A stretch of 64,000 nt of DNA, taken from Bradyrhizobium sp. CCGB12. Lineage in GTDB: Bacteria > Pseudomonadota > Alphaproteobacteria > Rhizobiales > Xanthobacteraceae. The stretch lies in assembly GCF_024199845.1 (NCBI RefSeq), contig NZ_JANADO010000001.1:124001-188000 (forward strand), given 5' to 3'. Shown piece by piece: positions 53,149 to 62,358 of this stretch. Each line of letters begins with the position of its first letter. Position 1 is the first letter of the stretch. The position numbers and the translations under genes are program-made. The notes beneath the pieces are model-generated. The model was not told the DNA's origin, made no database searches, and saw nothing but the letters and a program-made list of their open reading frames with translations.

Positions 53149-53173
53149 AACTTGCCGCAGGTTTTAAAGTTCC
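53149..53173 (-). promoter_or_regulatory. Candidate EcfG-type promoter of the DUF3309 gene
   Basis: On the minus strand GGAAC (53173-53169), 17 bases, then GTT (53151-53149), ending 60 bases before the ATG at 53088. The spacing matches the ku and ligD candidates exactly. Confidence 0.55.
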
Positions 53174-53269
53174 GACTTCGCAACGTGGACGCCAGCTCCG
53201 ACATGCATGGAACCTTTGCCCTTCCATCCGGCATGATGAGGTGAGGATCAGTCAACAGGGGCCACTGCC

Positions 53270-53587
53270 ATGTCAGCACCGCTCGTCGTCTCCATTCCGC
53301 ATCGTCTCGGCCGCGAGGAGGCGGTACGCCGGCTCAAGACGGGGCTTGGCCGCGCCGCAGCAAGCATTCCCGTGATGCAGGTCGAGGAGGAGTGCTGGAG
53401 CGGCGACAGCATGAATTTCCGTATCCGCGCGCTCGGTCAGGTTGCGACCGGTCAGGTCAACGTCGCCGACGATCACGTCCGGGTCGAGGTGGTGCTGCCC
53501 TGGCTGTTGCAGCGTTTTGCCGAGCTGGCCCAGGCCACGATCAGGAAGCGCGGCCAGTTGCTGCTCACCAAGGATGGAGGGAAGTAA
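53270..53587 (+). CDS. Polyhydroxyalkanoic acid system family protein
   Basis: A 105-residue protein of the small PHA-system family: VSIPHRLGREEAVRRLKTGL at the N-terminus, a short domain with VNVADDHVRVEVVLPWLLQR, and a basic C-terminus. Members occur near polyhydroxyalkanoate genes and are thought to affect granules, but the biochemical role is not established. Here it stands alone, convergent with treY and separated from it by two bases. The genes around it concern carbon storage, which fits. Confidence 0.75.
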   Translation: MSAPLVVSIPHRLGREEAVRRLKTGLGRAAASIPVMQVEEECWSGDSMNFRIRALGQVATGQVNVADDHVRVEVVLPWLLQRFAELAQATIRKRGQLLLTKDGGK

Positions 53588-53589
53588 CC

Positions 53590-56376
53590 TCAGGCGCGCA
53601 CGCGCTGCCGCATCGGCTTGGTTGCACTGGCGATGCGCGCCTCGATGATTGTCGCGGGAAGATCGCGCAAGGCCTGCATGACCGGCAGTTCGTTGCCTGC
53701 GAGACCTGTCGCACTGTAGCCGGTGATGTCGACGGTCGCATCCAGGCCCTCCAGCGCGGGCCATTCCCGGCCTGCTTGCGTGAACGGCGCGAAGTGACGC
53801 CCGACCACGACGATCGCGGTCGCACGGCCATGGCGGCGGGCGAAGGCGATGACGTGGTCGGCATGCTCGCCGTGCACCTCGAGCGGCTGATAGTCGCCCC
53901 GGACGAAGATGTCGGGATGCCGGTTCCGCAGCCTGAGAAGATGGCGCGTCCAGGCCAGCTTGAGCCGGCCGTCTGGCCAGCTCTTGCTCAGACCGCTCCA
54001 GTCCGGAGCTTCCAATGACGTCAGCGCCGCACGGCGCGCGGCAAAGTCGACCGGACGGCGGTTGTCGGGGTCGACCAGCGACAGGTCCCAGAACTCGGTG
54101 CCTTGGTAGAAGTCCGGCACGCCCGGCAGGGTCGCCTTGAGCGTGAGCTGGCTCAGCGAGTTCAACATGCCGAGCAGCGCGACGCGGCGGGCCAGGGTTT
54201 GCAGCACCTCCCGGAATTCTGCCGACTGAGCGGGATCGAGAATCTTGTCGATGAAGCTCTTGACGCCGTTTTCATACGCTTCATGCGGATTGAGCCAGCT
54301 CGTCTCCTCCTTGCCCTCCCGCGCGGCCTTGAGCGCATAAGCCTGGATGCGTTCGACGAAATCGGCATCGATCGGCCCCTGGAGCGGCCAGGCCCCGAGC
54401 AGGGTCTGGTAGAGCATGTATTCGAACGTCGCCGACGGCGCGCGGAAACTGCCGTGATGTGTGAGATGCGGCGCGTTCGACACCTTCCAGCGTGCCACCG
54501 CGCTGGTCCATTCGCCGGGAATTTCGCTGAGCGCCGCGATGCGCGCGCGGGCATCCTCACCACGCTTGGTGTCGTGGGTGGCCGTCGCGGTCATGCCGTG
54601 CGGCCATTCCTTGGCGCGGGCCTGCATGGCCTGGTGGAAGGCGGCAATGGTGAGGCCGGTGCTCGCGGGATCGCCGCCGACCTCGTTCAGCGCGAGCAAC
54701 CGGTGGAATTGATAGAACGCGGTGTCCTCCAGCGATTTCGCCATCATGGGCCCGGTGAACTGCTGCACCTTCAGCGCAAAGCGGCGCACGCGCGGGGCGC
54801 TGTGCGGCGGGCGGCCGGGCTTGAGCAGGTCCATGGTCAGGGCGTCGCGCAGGAAGTCGAAAATGCCGTCGTCCGCGGCGAACCATTCGGAGCGGGCGCG
54901 TTCGATGGTCTCGTCGATCAGCTTGCGATCGTGTGCGGTCGGCGCGCTCGTCGTTAGGTAGGTGCGGTAGACCGGGAAATGCAGCACATAGACCTCGAGC
55001 GCCTGCCGCAGGCTGTCGGCGGAGAAATCGCGGGTCGAGTAGTGCCCGCTGGCGATGCGCGCCAAGAGGCGCGTCAGCACGGTGAACTCACTGGTGAGCA
55101 GCGTCTCCAGCACGCGCCGCTTGGCATCCTTGACGTAAGGCGAAAGCCGCGGCGGCCGGTTGCTGATCTGCCGCCAGGTCTCGTCCAGCGCCGCCAGCCC
55201 CTTGGCGTCGACCAGCACCTGGATGATCACGTTCATCCATTCATAGCCGGTGGTGCCCTGGACGCCGGCGAAGTGCGGCAGCTGCTCGTGCTCGCACAGG
55301 ATCTTCTCGATCACCGTGTAGAACGGCTTCGTCGTGCCTTGCGCATCGCGCACCAGCCGGCGCAGCCGCTGGCAGTATTGCGCGGGATCGCGCAGGCCGT
55401 CGATGTGATCGAGGCGTATGCCTTGCAGCCTGCCGTCGGCGATCAGTTGCTTGACCAGCCGGTGCGTGGCGGCAAACGTGCCGGGATCCTCGACGCGCAG
55501 GCCGGCGAGGCCGTTGACGTCGAAGAAGCGGCGATAATTGATGTCGCTGGACGCAAGCCGCCAGTGCCCGAGCTTGTAGTGTTGGCGCTCGAGCAGATGA
55601 TGTAGCGCCAGCGTCTGGGCGGGACGGTCCCTGGCGGCGCGATAGGCGGCAAGACCACGCGCGATGAGATCGGCAGCACCCGCGATTGCTCTGAGTTCGG
55701 CCTTGAACGCAGGGGCTTCCTTGCGGTTCGGGCGGCGCAATCCCGTGTAGCGCGCCGCGAGCGCGAGCAGGTGCTTGCCGGGCTCCGTTTCGGCCGCGTC
55801 CGCCTCCTTGACGATCATGCGCAGCACCTCGCCATAGCGCTCTGGCGCGACCGGCAAGCGATGCTCGAAATACCAGGCGGAAAGACTTCCCTCATCCGGA
55901 TCGTAGCGGAGCTCGATGTCGCCGCGCTCGAGCGCCTCGCCGTAGGACGAGCCGAGGATCGGCAGCAGCACGCCACCGCGGGCGCGATAGGCCAGTTGAT
56001 CCCAGTCGATGTCGAAGGAGACGGCGTGGGGCGAAGCCTGGCCCCATTCCAGCAGGTCGAGCCACCAGGGATTGTCCGCAAAATGCACGCCCACGTGATT
56101 GGGCACGAAGTCGATGATGAGGCCGAGGTCGTTCTCGATGAGCGCCTCGCTCAGCCGTGCGAAGCCGGCCTCGCCGCCGAGCTCGGGATTGAACTGGCTG
56201 TGATCGACGGTGTCGTAGCCATGCGTCGAGCCCTTGCGGGCCTTCATCACCGGCGAGGCGTAGAGATGCGTGATCCCCAGCGCCTTGAGGTAAGGAAGGA
56301 CCGCGGCGGCCTTGTCGAAGTCGAAATCCGCAGTGAGCTGAAGCCGGTAGGTCGCGAACGGAATGGCGGGAGGCAT
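53590..56376 (-). CDS. treY: Maltooligosyltrehalose synthase TreY
   Basis: A 928-residue GH13 enzyme that converts the reducing-end alpha-1,4 bond of a glucan to the alpha-1,1 bond of maltooligosyltrehalose. The N-terminus PPAIPFATYRLQLTADFDFD and GITHLYASPVMKARKGSTHG, then LIIDFVPNHVGV, are typical TreY. IRLDHIDGLRDPAQYCQRLR carries the catalytic Asp region. The ATG at 56376 follows GGAGG and lies one base after the treZ stop. It works with TreZ to make trehalose from glycogen or maltodextrin. Confidence 0.94.
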   Translation of the reverse strand: MPPAIPFATYRLQLTADFDFDKAAAVLPYLKALGITHLYASPVMKARKGSTHGYDTVDHSQFNPELGGEAGFARLSEALIENDLGLIIDFVPNHVGVHFADNPWWLDLLEWGQASPHAVSFDIDWDQLAYRARGGVLLPILGSSYGEALERGDIELRYDPDEGSLSAWYFEHRLPVAPERYGEVLRMIVKEADAAETEPGKHLLALAARYTGLRRPNRKEAPAFKAELRAIAGAADLIARGLAAYRAARDRPAQTLALHHLLERQHYKLGHWRLASSDINYRRFFDVNGLAGLRVEDPGTFAATHRLVKQLIADGRLQGIRLDHIDGLRDPAQYCQRLRRLVRDAQGTTKPFYTVIEKILCEHEQLPHFAGVQGTTGYEWMNVIIQVLVDAKGLAALDETWRQISNRPPRLSPYVKDAKRRVLETLLTSEFTVLTRLLARIASGHYSTRDFSADSLRQALEVYVLHFPVYRTYLTTSAPTAHDRKLIDETIERARSEWFAADDGIFDFLRDALTMDLLKPGRPPHSAPRVRRFALKVQQFTGPMMAKSLEDTAFYQFHRLLALNEVGGDPASTGLTIAAFHQAMQARAKEWPHGMTATATHDTKRGEDARARIAALSEIPGEWTSAVARWKVSNAPHLTHHGSFRAPSATFEYMLYQTLLGAWPLQGPIDADFVERIQAYALKAAREGKEETSWLNPHEAYENGVKSFIDKILDPAQSAEFREVLQTLARRVALLGMLNSLSQLTLKATLPGVPDFYQGTEFWDLSLVDPDNRRPVDFAARRAALTSLEAPDWSGLSKSWPDGRLKLAWTRHLLRLRNRHPDIFVRGDYQPLEVHGEHADHVIAFARRHGRATAIVVVGRHFAPFTQAGREWPALEGLDATVDITGYSATGLAGNELPVMQALRDLPATIIEARIASATKPMRQRVRA

Positions 56377-56377
56377 A

Positions 56378-58132
56378 TCAACCTCCGAGATGCCAGACCA
56401 CCGACCAGGGCGGAAGCCGCTCGCCGGCCTCGCCGCCCCAGATCGGCGTGCCCGCATTGCTGTTGGAATACGCGACGTCCTTGTCCGACAGATTGGCGGT
56501 CAGGCGTAGCGTCGCGCCGTCCCCCATGTGCCAATGTGCGGTGAGCAGGCCGGTATCTCCTGCCTCGGCATCGCCGAACCTTGCCCCCTTCAGCCGTGGC
56601 ATGATCTCCTTGCGGCGGATCGCGAGCAGGTCTCGCACCAGCGCGAGCCGCGCGTCCTGTTCGGGCGTGCGGCCGGTCCAGTCCAGGACGGCCGATTGCA
56701 GCGTCGCCGGATCGAGCGGATCAGGGACTTCGTCGCCATATTTCTCATAGGCCCAGGCATATTCCTGCTTGCGCCCCTTGCGCACGGCGTCGGCCAATCC
56801 CCCCTGGAAGTCGCAGAAGAACGGGAAGGGCACCGTGGAGCCCCATTCCTCGCCCTGAAACAGCATCGGCACCATCGGCGCGAGCAGGGTAACCGCGAGC
56901 GCAGCCTCGATTTGCTTGGGCGAGGCCAGGCTTTCGAGCCGGTCGCCGAGCGGACGGTTGCCGATCTGGTCGTGGTTTTGCAGGAAGTTGACGAAGGTCG
57001 CTGGCGGCAACTCGCCGCTCGGCTCGCCGCGCGGTTTCTTACCCCAGAACTCCGAGATCTCGCCCTGATAGACGAAGCCTGACGCAAGCGCACGCGCAAG
57101 ATCCATGCGTGGCGTTTGATAGTCCGCATAGTAGCCGGCGAGCTCGCCGGTCAGCATCACATGCCAGACGTGATGATAGTCGTCGTTCCACTGCCCGCGA
57201 TATTTGCCGTTGGGCGGCTCCTGCGCGGCATCGAGCAGGCTCGCGCGATTGTCGCCATTCTCCAGCACGAGATGGATGTGCCGCCCCGTGGCCTTGGCGA
57301 GCTCGCCGGCGGCGACGCTGAGGTCTTGCAGCATCGATTGCTCGCCGGGGATCGCCATGATGTGGTTGGCGGCATCGAGCCTCAGGCCGTCGAAGCGATA
57401 GTCTGCGAGCCAGGACAGCGCATTCTCGACCGCGAAGGCACGCACCTGCGGCATGCGATAATCGATCGCGCTGCCCCAGGGCGTGTGCGCGTCGGTGAAG
57501 AAGGTCGGCGCATAGCGGCCGAGGTAGTTTCCCTCGGGACCGAAATGATTGTAGACGACGTCGAGGAACACCATGAGCCCGCGCAGATGCGCCTCGTCGA
57601 TCAGCGTCTTCAGGTCTTCCGGCCGGCCATAGGCATTGTCGGGCGCATACCACAATACGCCGTCATAGCCCCAGCCGCGGCGCCCGGCGAAATCGGCCAG
57701 TGGCATCAATTCCAGCGCGGTGATGCCGGTTGCCGCGAGATGATCGAGCTTGTCGATCATGGCGCGGTAGGTGCCTTCAGGCGTGAAGGTGCCGACATGG
57801 GTCTCGATCAGCACCGTCTCCTCCCAGGGACGGCCGCGCCAATCGCGCGCGCGCCATACGAAGGCGTCGTGATCGATCACCTCGCTCGGGCCGAACACAT
57901 CCTCGGGCTGGAACGCCGCGGCCGGATCGGGCACGTCGATCTCGTCGTCGATCCTGAATTTGTAGGGACTGCCGGCAGTCAGTCCGATAATCTCGGCCAC
58001 ATACCAGCCATCCTGCCGGCGCTGCATCGCGTGCCTTCGATCGAGCAGCAGATCGACACGGCGTGCGCCGGGCGCCCACAGCCGAAACGACACGCCGTCC
58101 TTGGTCGGCCTCGCCCCGAAAGATGGCCTCAT
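56378..58132 (-). CDS. treZ: Maltooligosyltrehalose trehalohydrolase TreZ
   Basis: A 584-residue GH13 enzyme that releases free trehalose from maltooligosyltrehalose. An N-terminal beta-sandwich (FGARPTKDGVSFRLWAPGAR) precedes the catalytic barrel. Key residues lie in FDGLRLDAANHI (nucleophile Asp), HLVLENGDNRASL (acid Glu) and FLQNHDQIGNR. The first codon overlaps the glgX stop by four bases (ATGA). It is the fourth gene of the operon. Confidence 0.95.
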   Translation of the reverse strand: MRPSFGARPTKDGVSFRLWAPGARRVDLLLDRRHAMQRRQDGWYVAEIIGLTAGSPYKFRIDDEIDVPDPAAAFQPEDVFGPSEVIDHDAFVWRARDWRGRPWEETVLIETHVGTFTPEGTYRAMIDKLDHLAATGITALELMPLADFAGRRGWGYDGVLWYAPDNAYGRPEDLKTLIDEAHLRGLMVFLDVVYNHFGPEGNYLGRYAPTFFTDAHTPWGSAIDYRMPQVRAFAVENALSWLADYRFDGLRLDAANHIMAIPGEQSMLQDLSVAAGELAKATGRHIHLVLENGDNRASLLDAAQEPPNGKYRGQWNDDYHHVWHVMLTGELAGYYADYQTPRMDLARALASGFVYQGEISEFWGKKPRGEPSGELPPATFVNFLQNHDQIGNRPLGDRLESLASPKQIEAALAVTLLAPMVPMLFQGEEWGSTVPFPFFCDFQGGLADAVRKGRKQEYAWAYEKYGDEVPDPLDPATLQSAVLDWTGRTPEQDARLALVRDLLAIRRKEIMPRLKGARFGDAEAGDTGLLTAHWHMGDGATLRLTANLSDKDVAYSNSNAGTPIWGGEAGERLPPWSVVWHLGG

Positions 58133-60207
58133 AGGGCCCCCGCGAAGGCGAGCACGGAGCGCGGCGGCGCCTTGCTGTCGCTTCCGGGCAGGAAATCGAT
58201 CGAGTTCAGCCTGGCTTCAGTCGTATTGAGAATCTGCTGCCAGCTCTTGTATTCGGTCATTTTGGGCAATTTGAATGCGATCTCTTCGGGGGCGGCGTTC
58301 AGAACGATAAAGATCGCAGCGCTGCCCGGTTCCATCGGCCCCATCACATAGGAGAGAAACCGCCCTTCGGGGAATTTCCAGTCGTTCTCCGTCATCTCGT
58401 CCCCGGCAGGTGTCAGCCACAGCGCACCGTAGGAGATGCCGTCCTTGGGACGGCCATCGAGCCAGCGATGGCTGCGCAGCTGCGAGAACCGGCGGCGGAT
58501 GTCGGCGAGTTGGGCGACGAAATCGACCATGTCGTCGCCTTCCTTGCCGAGATTGTCCCAGCCGACCCAACCGACCTCGTTGTCCTGGCAATAGGCGTTG
58601 TTGTTGCCGGATTGCGAATTGCCGACCTCGTCGCCGGCGAGGATCAGCGGAACGCCTTGCGCCAGCATCAGGCAGGCCAGCACGTTCTTGCGAAGCTGCC
58701 GGCGCAGGCCGAGGATCTTCGGATCGTCGGTCGGGCCCTCGACGCCGCAATTGTTGCTGTGGTTGTCGTTGGAGCCGTCGCGATTGTCCTCGCCGTTGGC
58801 CTCGTTGTGCTTCTCATTGTAGCTGAAGAGGTCGGCGAGCGTGAAGCCGTCATGCACGGTGATGTGGTTGATGCTGGCGCGCGGCCGTCGGCCGTCGTGG
58901 TTGAAGAGGTCGGAGGATGCCGTCATGCGGCTGGAGATGTCGCCGATCAGGCTGCCTTCGCCGCTCCAGTAGCGGCGCATGGCGCTGCGGTAGCGGTCGT
59001 TCCACTCCGACCATTGCGAAGGAAAGGCGCCGACCTGGTAGCCGCCGAGCCCGAGATCCCAGGGTTCAGCGACGAGCTTGACGGTCGCCAGCACCGGATC
59101 CTGCCGGATCGCGGTCAGGAACGAGATGCCGCGATCAAAGCCGTTCGGGCCGCGCGCCAGCGTGGTGGCGAGATCGAAGCGGAAGCCGTCGACATGGCAA
59201 ACCTCGACCCAGTAGCGAAGCGAATCCATCACCATCTGGAGCACGCGCGGATGGGTGAGGTTCACCGACGAGCCGCAGCCGGTGAAGTCGTCGTAATAGC
59301 GCGCGTTCTCGCGGTTCAGCCAGTAATAGGAGGCGTTGTCGATGCCGCGATAGCACAGCGTCGGGCCGAGGTGGTTGCCCTCGGCGGTGTGGTTGTAGAC
59401 GACGTCGAGCATCACCTCGATGCCGGCGTCGTGCAGCCGCGCCACCGTGGTGCGGAAGGAATCGAGCGCGTTGTCCTGCGCGTAGCGCGGCTCGGGCGCG
59501 AAAAAGGACAGTGTGTTGTAGCCCCAGTAATTGGCGAGCTTCTTCTCCACCAGGATGCGGTCGTCGACGAAGCTGTGGATCGGCAGAAGCTCGATCGTTG
59601 TGACGCCGAGCCTCTTCAGATGCTCGATCATCGCCGGCGACGACAGGCCGCCATAGGTGCCACGCAAATTGGGCGGAACGTCGTCACGCTTCTGCGTCAG
59701 GCCCTTGGCGTGAGCCTCGTAGATGATGGTGTCTTCCCACGGGATGTTGGGACGGATCTCGCGTCGGCCCCAGTTGAAGGTCTCGTCGACGACGACGGCC
59801 TTGGGCATGCCGCGCGCATTGTCGCGCCGGTCGAAGGACAGGTCCTCGCGCGGTGAGCCGGTGCGGTACGCGAAGTGCGCATCGCTCCAGACCAGCCGTC
59901 CGGCAAGTCGCTTGGCATAGGGGTCGAGCAGCAGCTTGTTGGCGTTGAAGCGGTGGCCGTGCTCGGGCTCGTAGGGGCCGTGCACGCGATAGCCGTAGAG
60001 CTGGCCGGGCGAGACGTCGTTGAGATAACCGTGCCAGACGTCCTCGGTCTTTTCAGGCAATTCGATGCGCTCGAGCTCGCGGCGGCCTTGCGTGTCGAAC
60101 AGGCACAGCTCGACCTTCTGCGCGTTCGCGGAGAACAGCGCGAAATTGGTGCCGCGTCCGTCCCAGCTTGCGCCGAGGCGTGCGGGCGATCCAGCAGTCA
60201 GGCGCAT
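58129..60207 (-). CDS. glgX: Glycogen debranching enzyme GlgX
   Basis: A 692-residue isoamylase-type GH13 enzyme that removes alpha-1,6 branches from glycogen. The N-terminal CBM48-like domain (LGASWDGRGTNFALFSANAQ) is followed by the barrel with VDGFRFDLATTLAR, VKLVAEPWDLG and ITVHDGFTLADLFSYNEKHN. It supplies linear chains for TreY. It starts three bases after the glgB stop and overlaps treZ by four bases. Confidence 0.95.
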   Translation of the reverse strand: MRLTAGSPARLGASWDGRGTNFALFSANAQKVELCLFDTQGRRELERIELPEKTEDVWHGYLNDVSPGQLYGYRVHGPYEPEHGHRFNANKLLLDPYAKRLAGRLVWSDAHFAYRTGSPREDLSFDRRDNARGMPKAVVVDETFNWGRREIRPNIPWEDTIIYEAHAKGLTQKRDDVPPNLRGTYGGLSSPAMIEHLKRLGVTTIELLPIHSFVDDRILVEKKLANYWGYNTLSFFAPEPRYAQDNALDSFRTTVARLHDAGIEVMLDVVYNHTAEGNHLGPTLCYRGIDNASYYWLNRENARYYDDFTGCGSSVNLTHPRVLQMVMDSLRYWVEVCHVDGFRFDLATTLARGPNGFDRGISFLTAIRQDPVLATVKLVAEPWDLGLGGYQVGAFPSQWSEWNDRYRSAMRRYWSGEGSLIGDISSRMTASSDLFNHDGRRPRASINHITVHDGFTLADLFSYNEKHNEANGEDNRDGSNDNHSNNCGVEGPTDDPKILGLRRQLRKNVLACLMLAQGVPLILAGDEVGNSQSGNNNAYCQDNEVGWVGWDNLGKEGDDMVDFVAQLADIRRRFSQLRSHRWLDGRPKDGISYGALWLTPAGDEMTENDWKFPEGRFLSYVMGPMEPGSAAIFIVLNAAPEEIAFKLPKMTEYKSWQQILNTTEARLNSIDFLPGSDSKAPPRSVLAFAGAL

Positions 60208-60210
60208 CGG

Positions 60211-62358
60211 TCAGCTTTCCGGAACGAGGAAGATCGCGGCAAGCGGTGGAATGGTGAGGCGAAGCTCGGGCGTCTTGCCGTCAACGGCATTGACCTCGCC
60301 GATGTTCCCGACATTGCTGCCGCCATAATGGGCGGAGTCCGAATTGAACACCTCTTTCCATTTGCCGGCAAAGGGTACGCGAACGCGATAGTTCTGATAC
60401 ACGTTCGGCGAGAAGTTGATGATCACCAGGCACCGTGCGTGCTCATCGAAGCCCTTGCGCAGCCAGGCGAACACGTTGCGGTTGGCATCGTCGGTGATCA
60501 CCCATTCGAAGCCGGCCTGGTCGCAATCCATCTGGTGCAGTGCCGGCACCGTGCGATAGAGCCGGTTGAGATCGCGGATCAGCGCCTGGATGCCGGAATG
60601 GTATTTGTATTCGAGCAAGTGCCAGTCGAGCGACTCGTCGTGGTTCCATTCGCGGCTCTGCGCGATCTCCGCGCCCATGAACAACAGCTTCTTGCCGGGA
60701 TGGCCGAACATGAAGCTGTAATAGGCGCGCAAATTCGCGAAGCGCTGCCATTCGTCGCCGGGCATCCGGCCGAGGATGGAGCGTTTGCCGTGCACGACCT
60801 CGTCATGCGACAGCGGCAGGATGAAGTTTTCCGAGAACGCGTAGTGCAGGCCGAACAGAATCTCGCCGTGATGGTACTTGCGGTGGATCGGATCCTTGCT
60901 GATGTAGTTCAGCGTGTCGTGCATCCAGCCCATGTTCCACTTGTAGCCGAAGCCGAGCCCGCCGAATTCGACCGGGCGCGAGACCTGAGGCCAGGCGGTG
61001 GACTCTTCGGCGGCCGTGGTCGCCTGCGGGAAGCGGGCGAAGACTTCGGTGTTGAAGCGGCGCAGGAAGTTGATGGCTTCGATGTTTTCGCGGCCGCCAT
61101 ACTGGTTCGGAATCCAGGCGCCCGGCGGGCGGCTGTAGTCGAGATAGAGCATGGATGCGACCGCATCGACCCGCAGCCCGTCGATCGCATAGCGCTCCAT
61201 CCAGAACAGCGCGTTCGACACAAGGAAGTTCGTCACTTCAGTGCGGCCGTAATTGTAGATGAGCGTGCCCCAGTCGAGGTGGCGGCCCTGGAGCGGATTG
61301 GCGTGCTCGTAGAGCGCGGTGCCGTCGAAGCTGCCGAGGCCGTGCGGATCATCCGGGAAATGACCGGGCACCCAGTCGAGCAGCACGCCGACGCCCTCGC
61401 GGTGACAGGCATCGACCAGCGCGGCAAAGTCCTCCGGCGTGCCGAAGCGGCTCGTCGGCGCATAGAGTCCGGTGGGCTGGTAGCCCCAGGAGCCGTCGAA
61501 GGGATGCTCGCTGACGGGGAGGAATTCGAGATGGGTGAAGCCCATGTCGCGGGCATAGGCCGGCAGCAGCTCGGCCAGTTCGCGATAGGTCAGCCATTCA
61601 TTGCCGTCCTTGCGCCGCCACGAGCCGAGATGGACCTCGTAGATCGACATCGGCGCCGACAGTGCGTTGATGCCCTCGGGCGCCGGGCGCGGCCGCGGCA
61701 GATGCGCCTCGTCGAAGACGATGGAAGCCGTCTTCGGTCGCACCTCGCTCGCGAACGCCATGGGATCCGATTTCAGCGGCAATAGATGGCCGTGAGGTCC
61801 AATGATCTCGAACTTGTAGTGATTGCCGGCTTTTGCATGCGGGATGAACAATTCCCAATAGCCGGCACCGCGGACCCGCATGGGATGGCGTCGCCCGTCC
61901 CAAAAGTTGAAGTCGCCGACGACGGACACGCGCCGCGCATTCGGCGCCAGCACCACGAAGCCGATGCCGTCGATGCCCTCGAGCCGCATTGGATGCGCGC
62001 CGAGCTTGTCATAAAGGCGCTGATGAGTGCCTTCGCCGAGAAGGTAAAGGTCGAAATCGGTCAGGATCGGCGGAAAGCGGTAGGCGTCCTCGAACTCGAC
62101 GACCTGGCTGCCGAATTTTGCGCGCAGCTGGTAGTGCTTCGAGCCGTTGGGCAGAGCCCCGATGAACAGGCCGGAGGCGTGCACGCGGTCGAGCGGGGCG
62201 ACTTCGCCGTGCTCGCCGACCGCCTCGACATTGGAGGCTTCGGGCAGGAACGCGCGCACCACGCTCTTCCCGCCCTCGGGATGCAGCCCGAGATAGTGGA
62301 AGGGATCGGAGTGGCGGCCCTCGATGATCGCGTAGGCCTCGGCAGGCAGTTTAGGCAT
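60211..62358 (-). CDS. glgB: 1,4-alpha-glucan branching enzyme GlgB
   Basis: A 715-residue GH13 enzyme that forms alpha-1,6 branches in glycogen. The GlgB N-terminal domains precede a CBM48 domain and the catalytic barrel. Catalytic segments are [20 protein letters not shown] (nucleophile), [17 protein letters not shown] (acid Glu) and [19 protein letters not shown]. Its ATG overlaps the 3' end of the upstream treS-maltokinase frame by eight bases, indicating translational coupling. Confidence 0.96.
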   Translation of the reverse strand: MPKLPAEAYAIIEGRHSDPFHYLGLHPEGGKSVVRAFLPEASNVEAVGEHGEVAPLDRVHASGLFIGALPNGSKHYQLRAKFGSQVVEFEDAYRFPPILTDFDLYLLGEGTHQRLYDKLGAHPMRLEGIDGIGFVVLAPNARRVSVVGDFNFWDGRRHPMRVRGAGYWELFIPHAKAGNHYKFEIIGPHGHLLPLKSDPMAFASEVRPKTASIVFDEAHLPRPRPAPEGINALSAPMSIYEVHLGSWRRKDGNEWLTYRELAELLPAYARDMGFTHLEFLPVSEHPFDGSWGYQPTGLYAPTSRFGTPEDFAALVDACHREGVGVLLDWVPGHFPDDPHGLGSFDGTALYEHANPLQGRHLDWGTLIYNYGRTEVTNFLVSNALFWMERYAIDGLRVDAVASMLYLDYSRPPGAWIPNQYGGRENIEAINFLRRFNTEVFARFPQATTAAEESTAWPQVSRPVEFGGLGFGYKWNMGWMHDTLNYISKDPIHRKYHHGEILFGLHYAFSENFILPLSHDEVVHGKRSILGRMPGDEWQRFANLRAYYSFMFGHPGKKLLFMGAEIAQSREWNHDESLDWHLLEYKYHSGIQALIRDLNRLYRTVPALHQMDCDQAGFEWVITDDANRNVFAWLRKGFDEHARCLVIINFSPNVYQNYRVRVPFAGKWKEVFNSDSAHYGGSNVGNIGEVNAVDGKTPELRLTIPPLAAIFLVPES

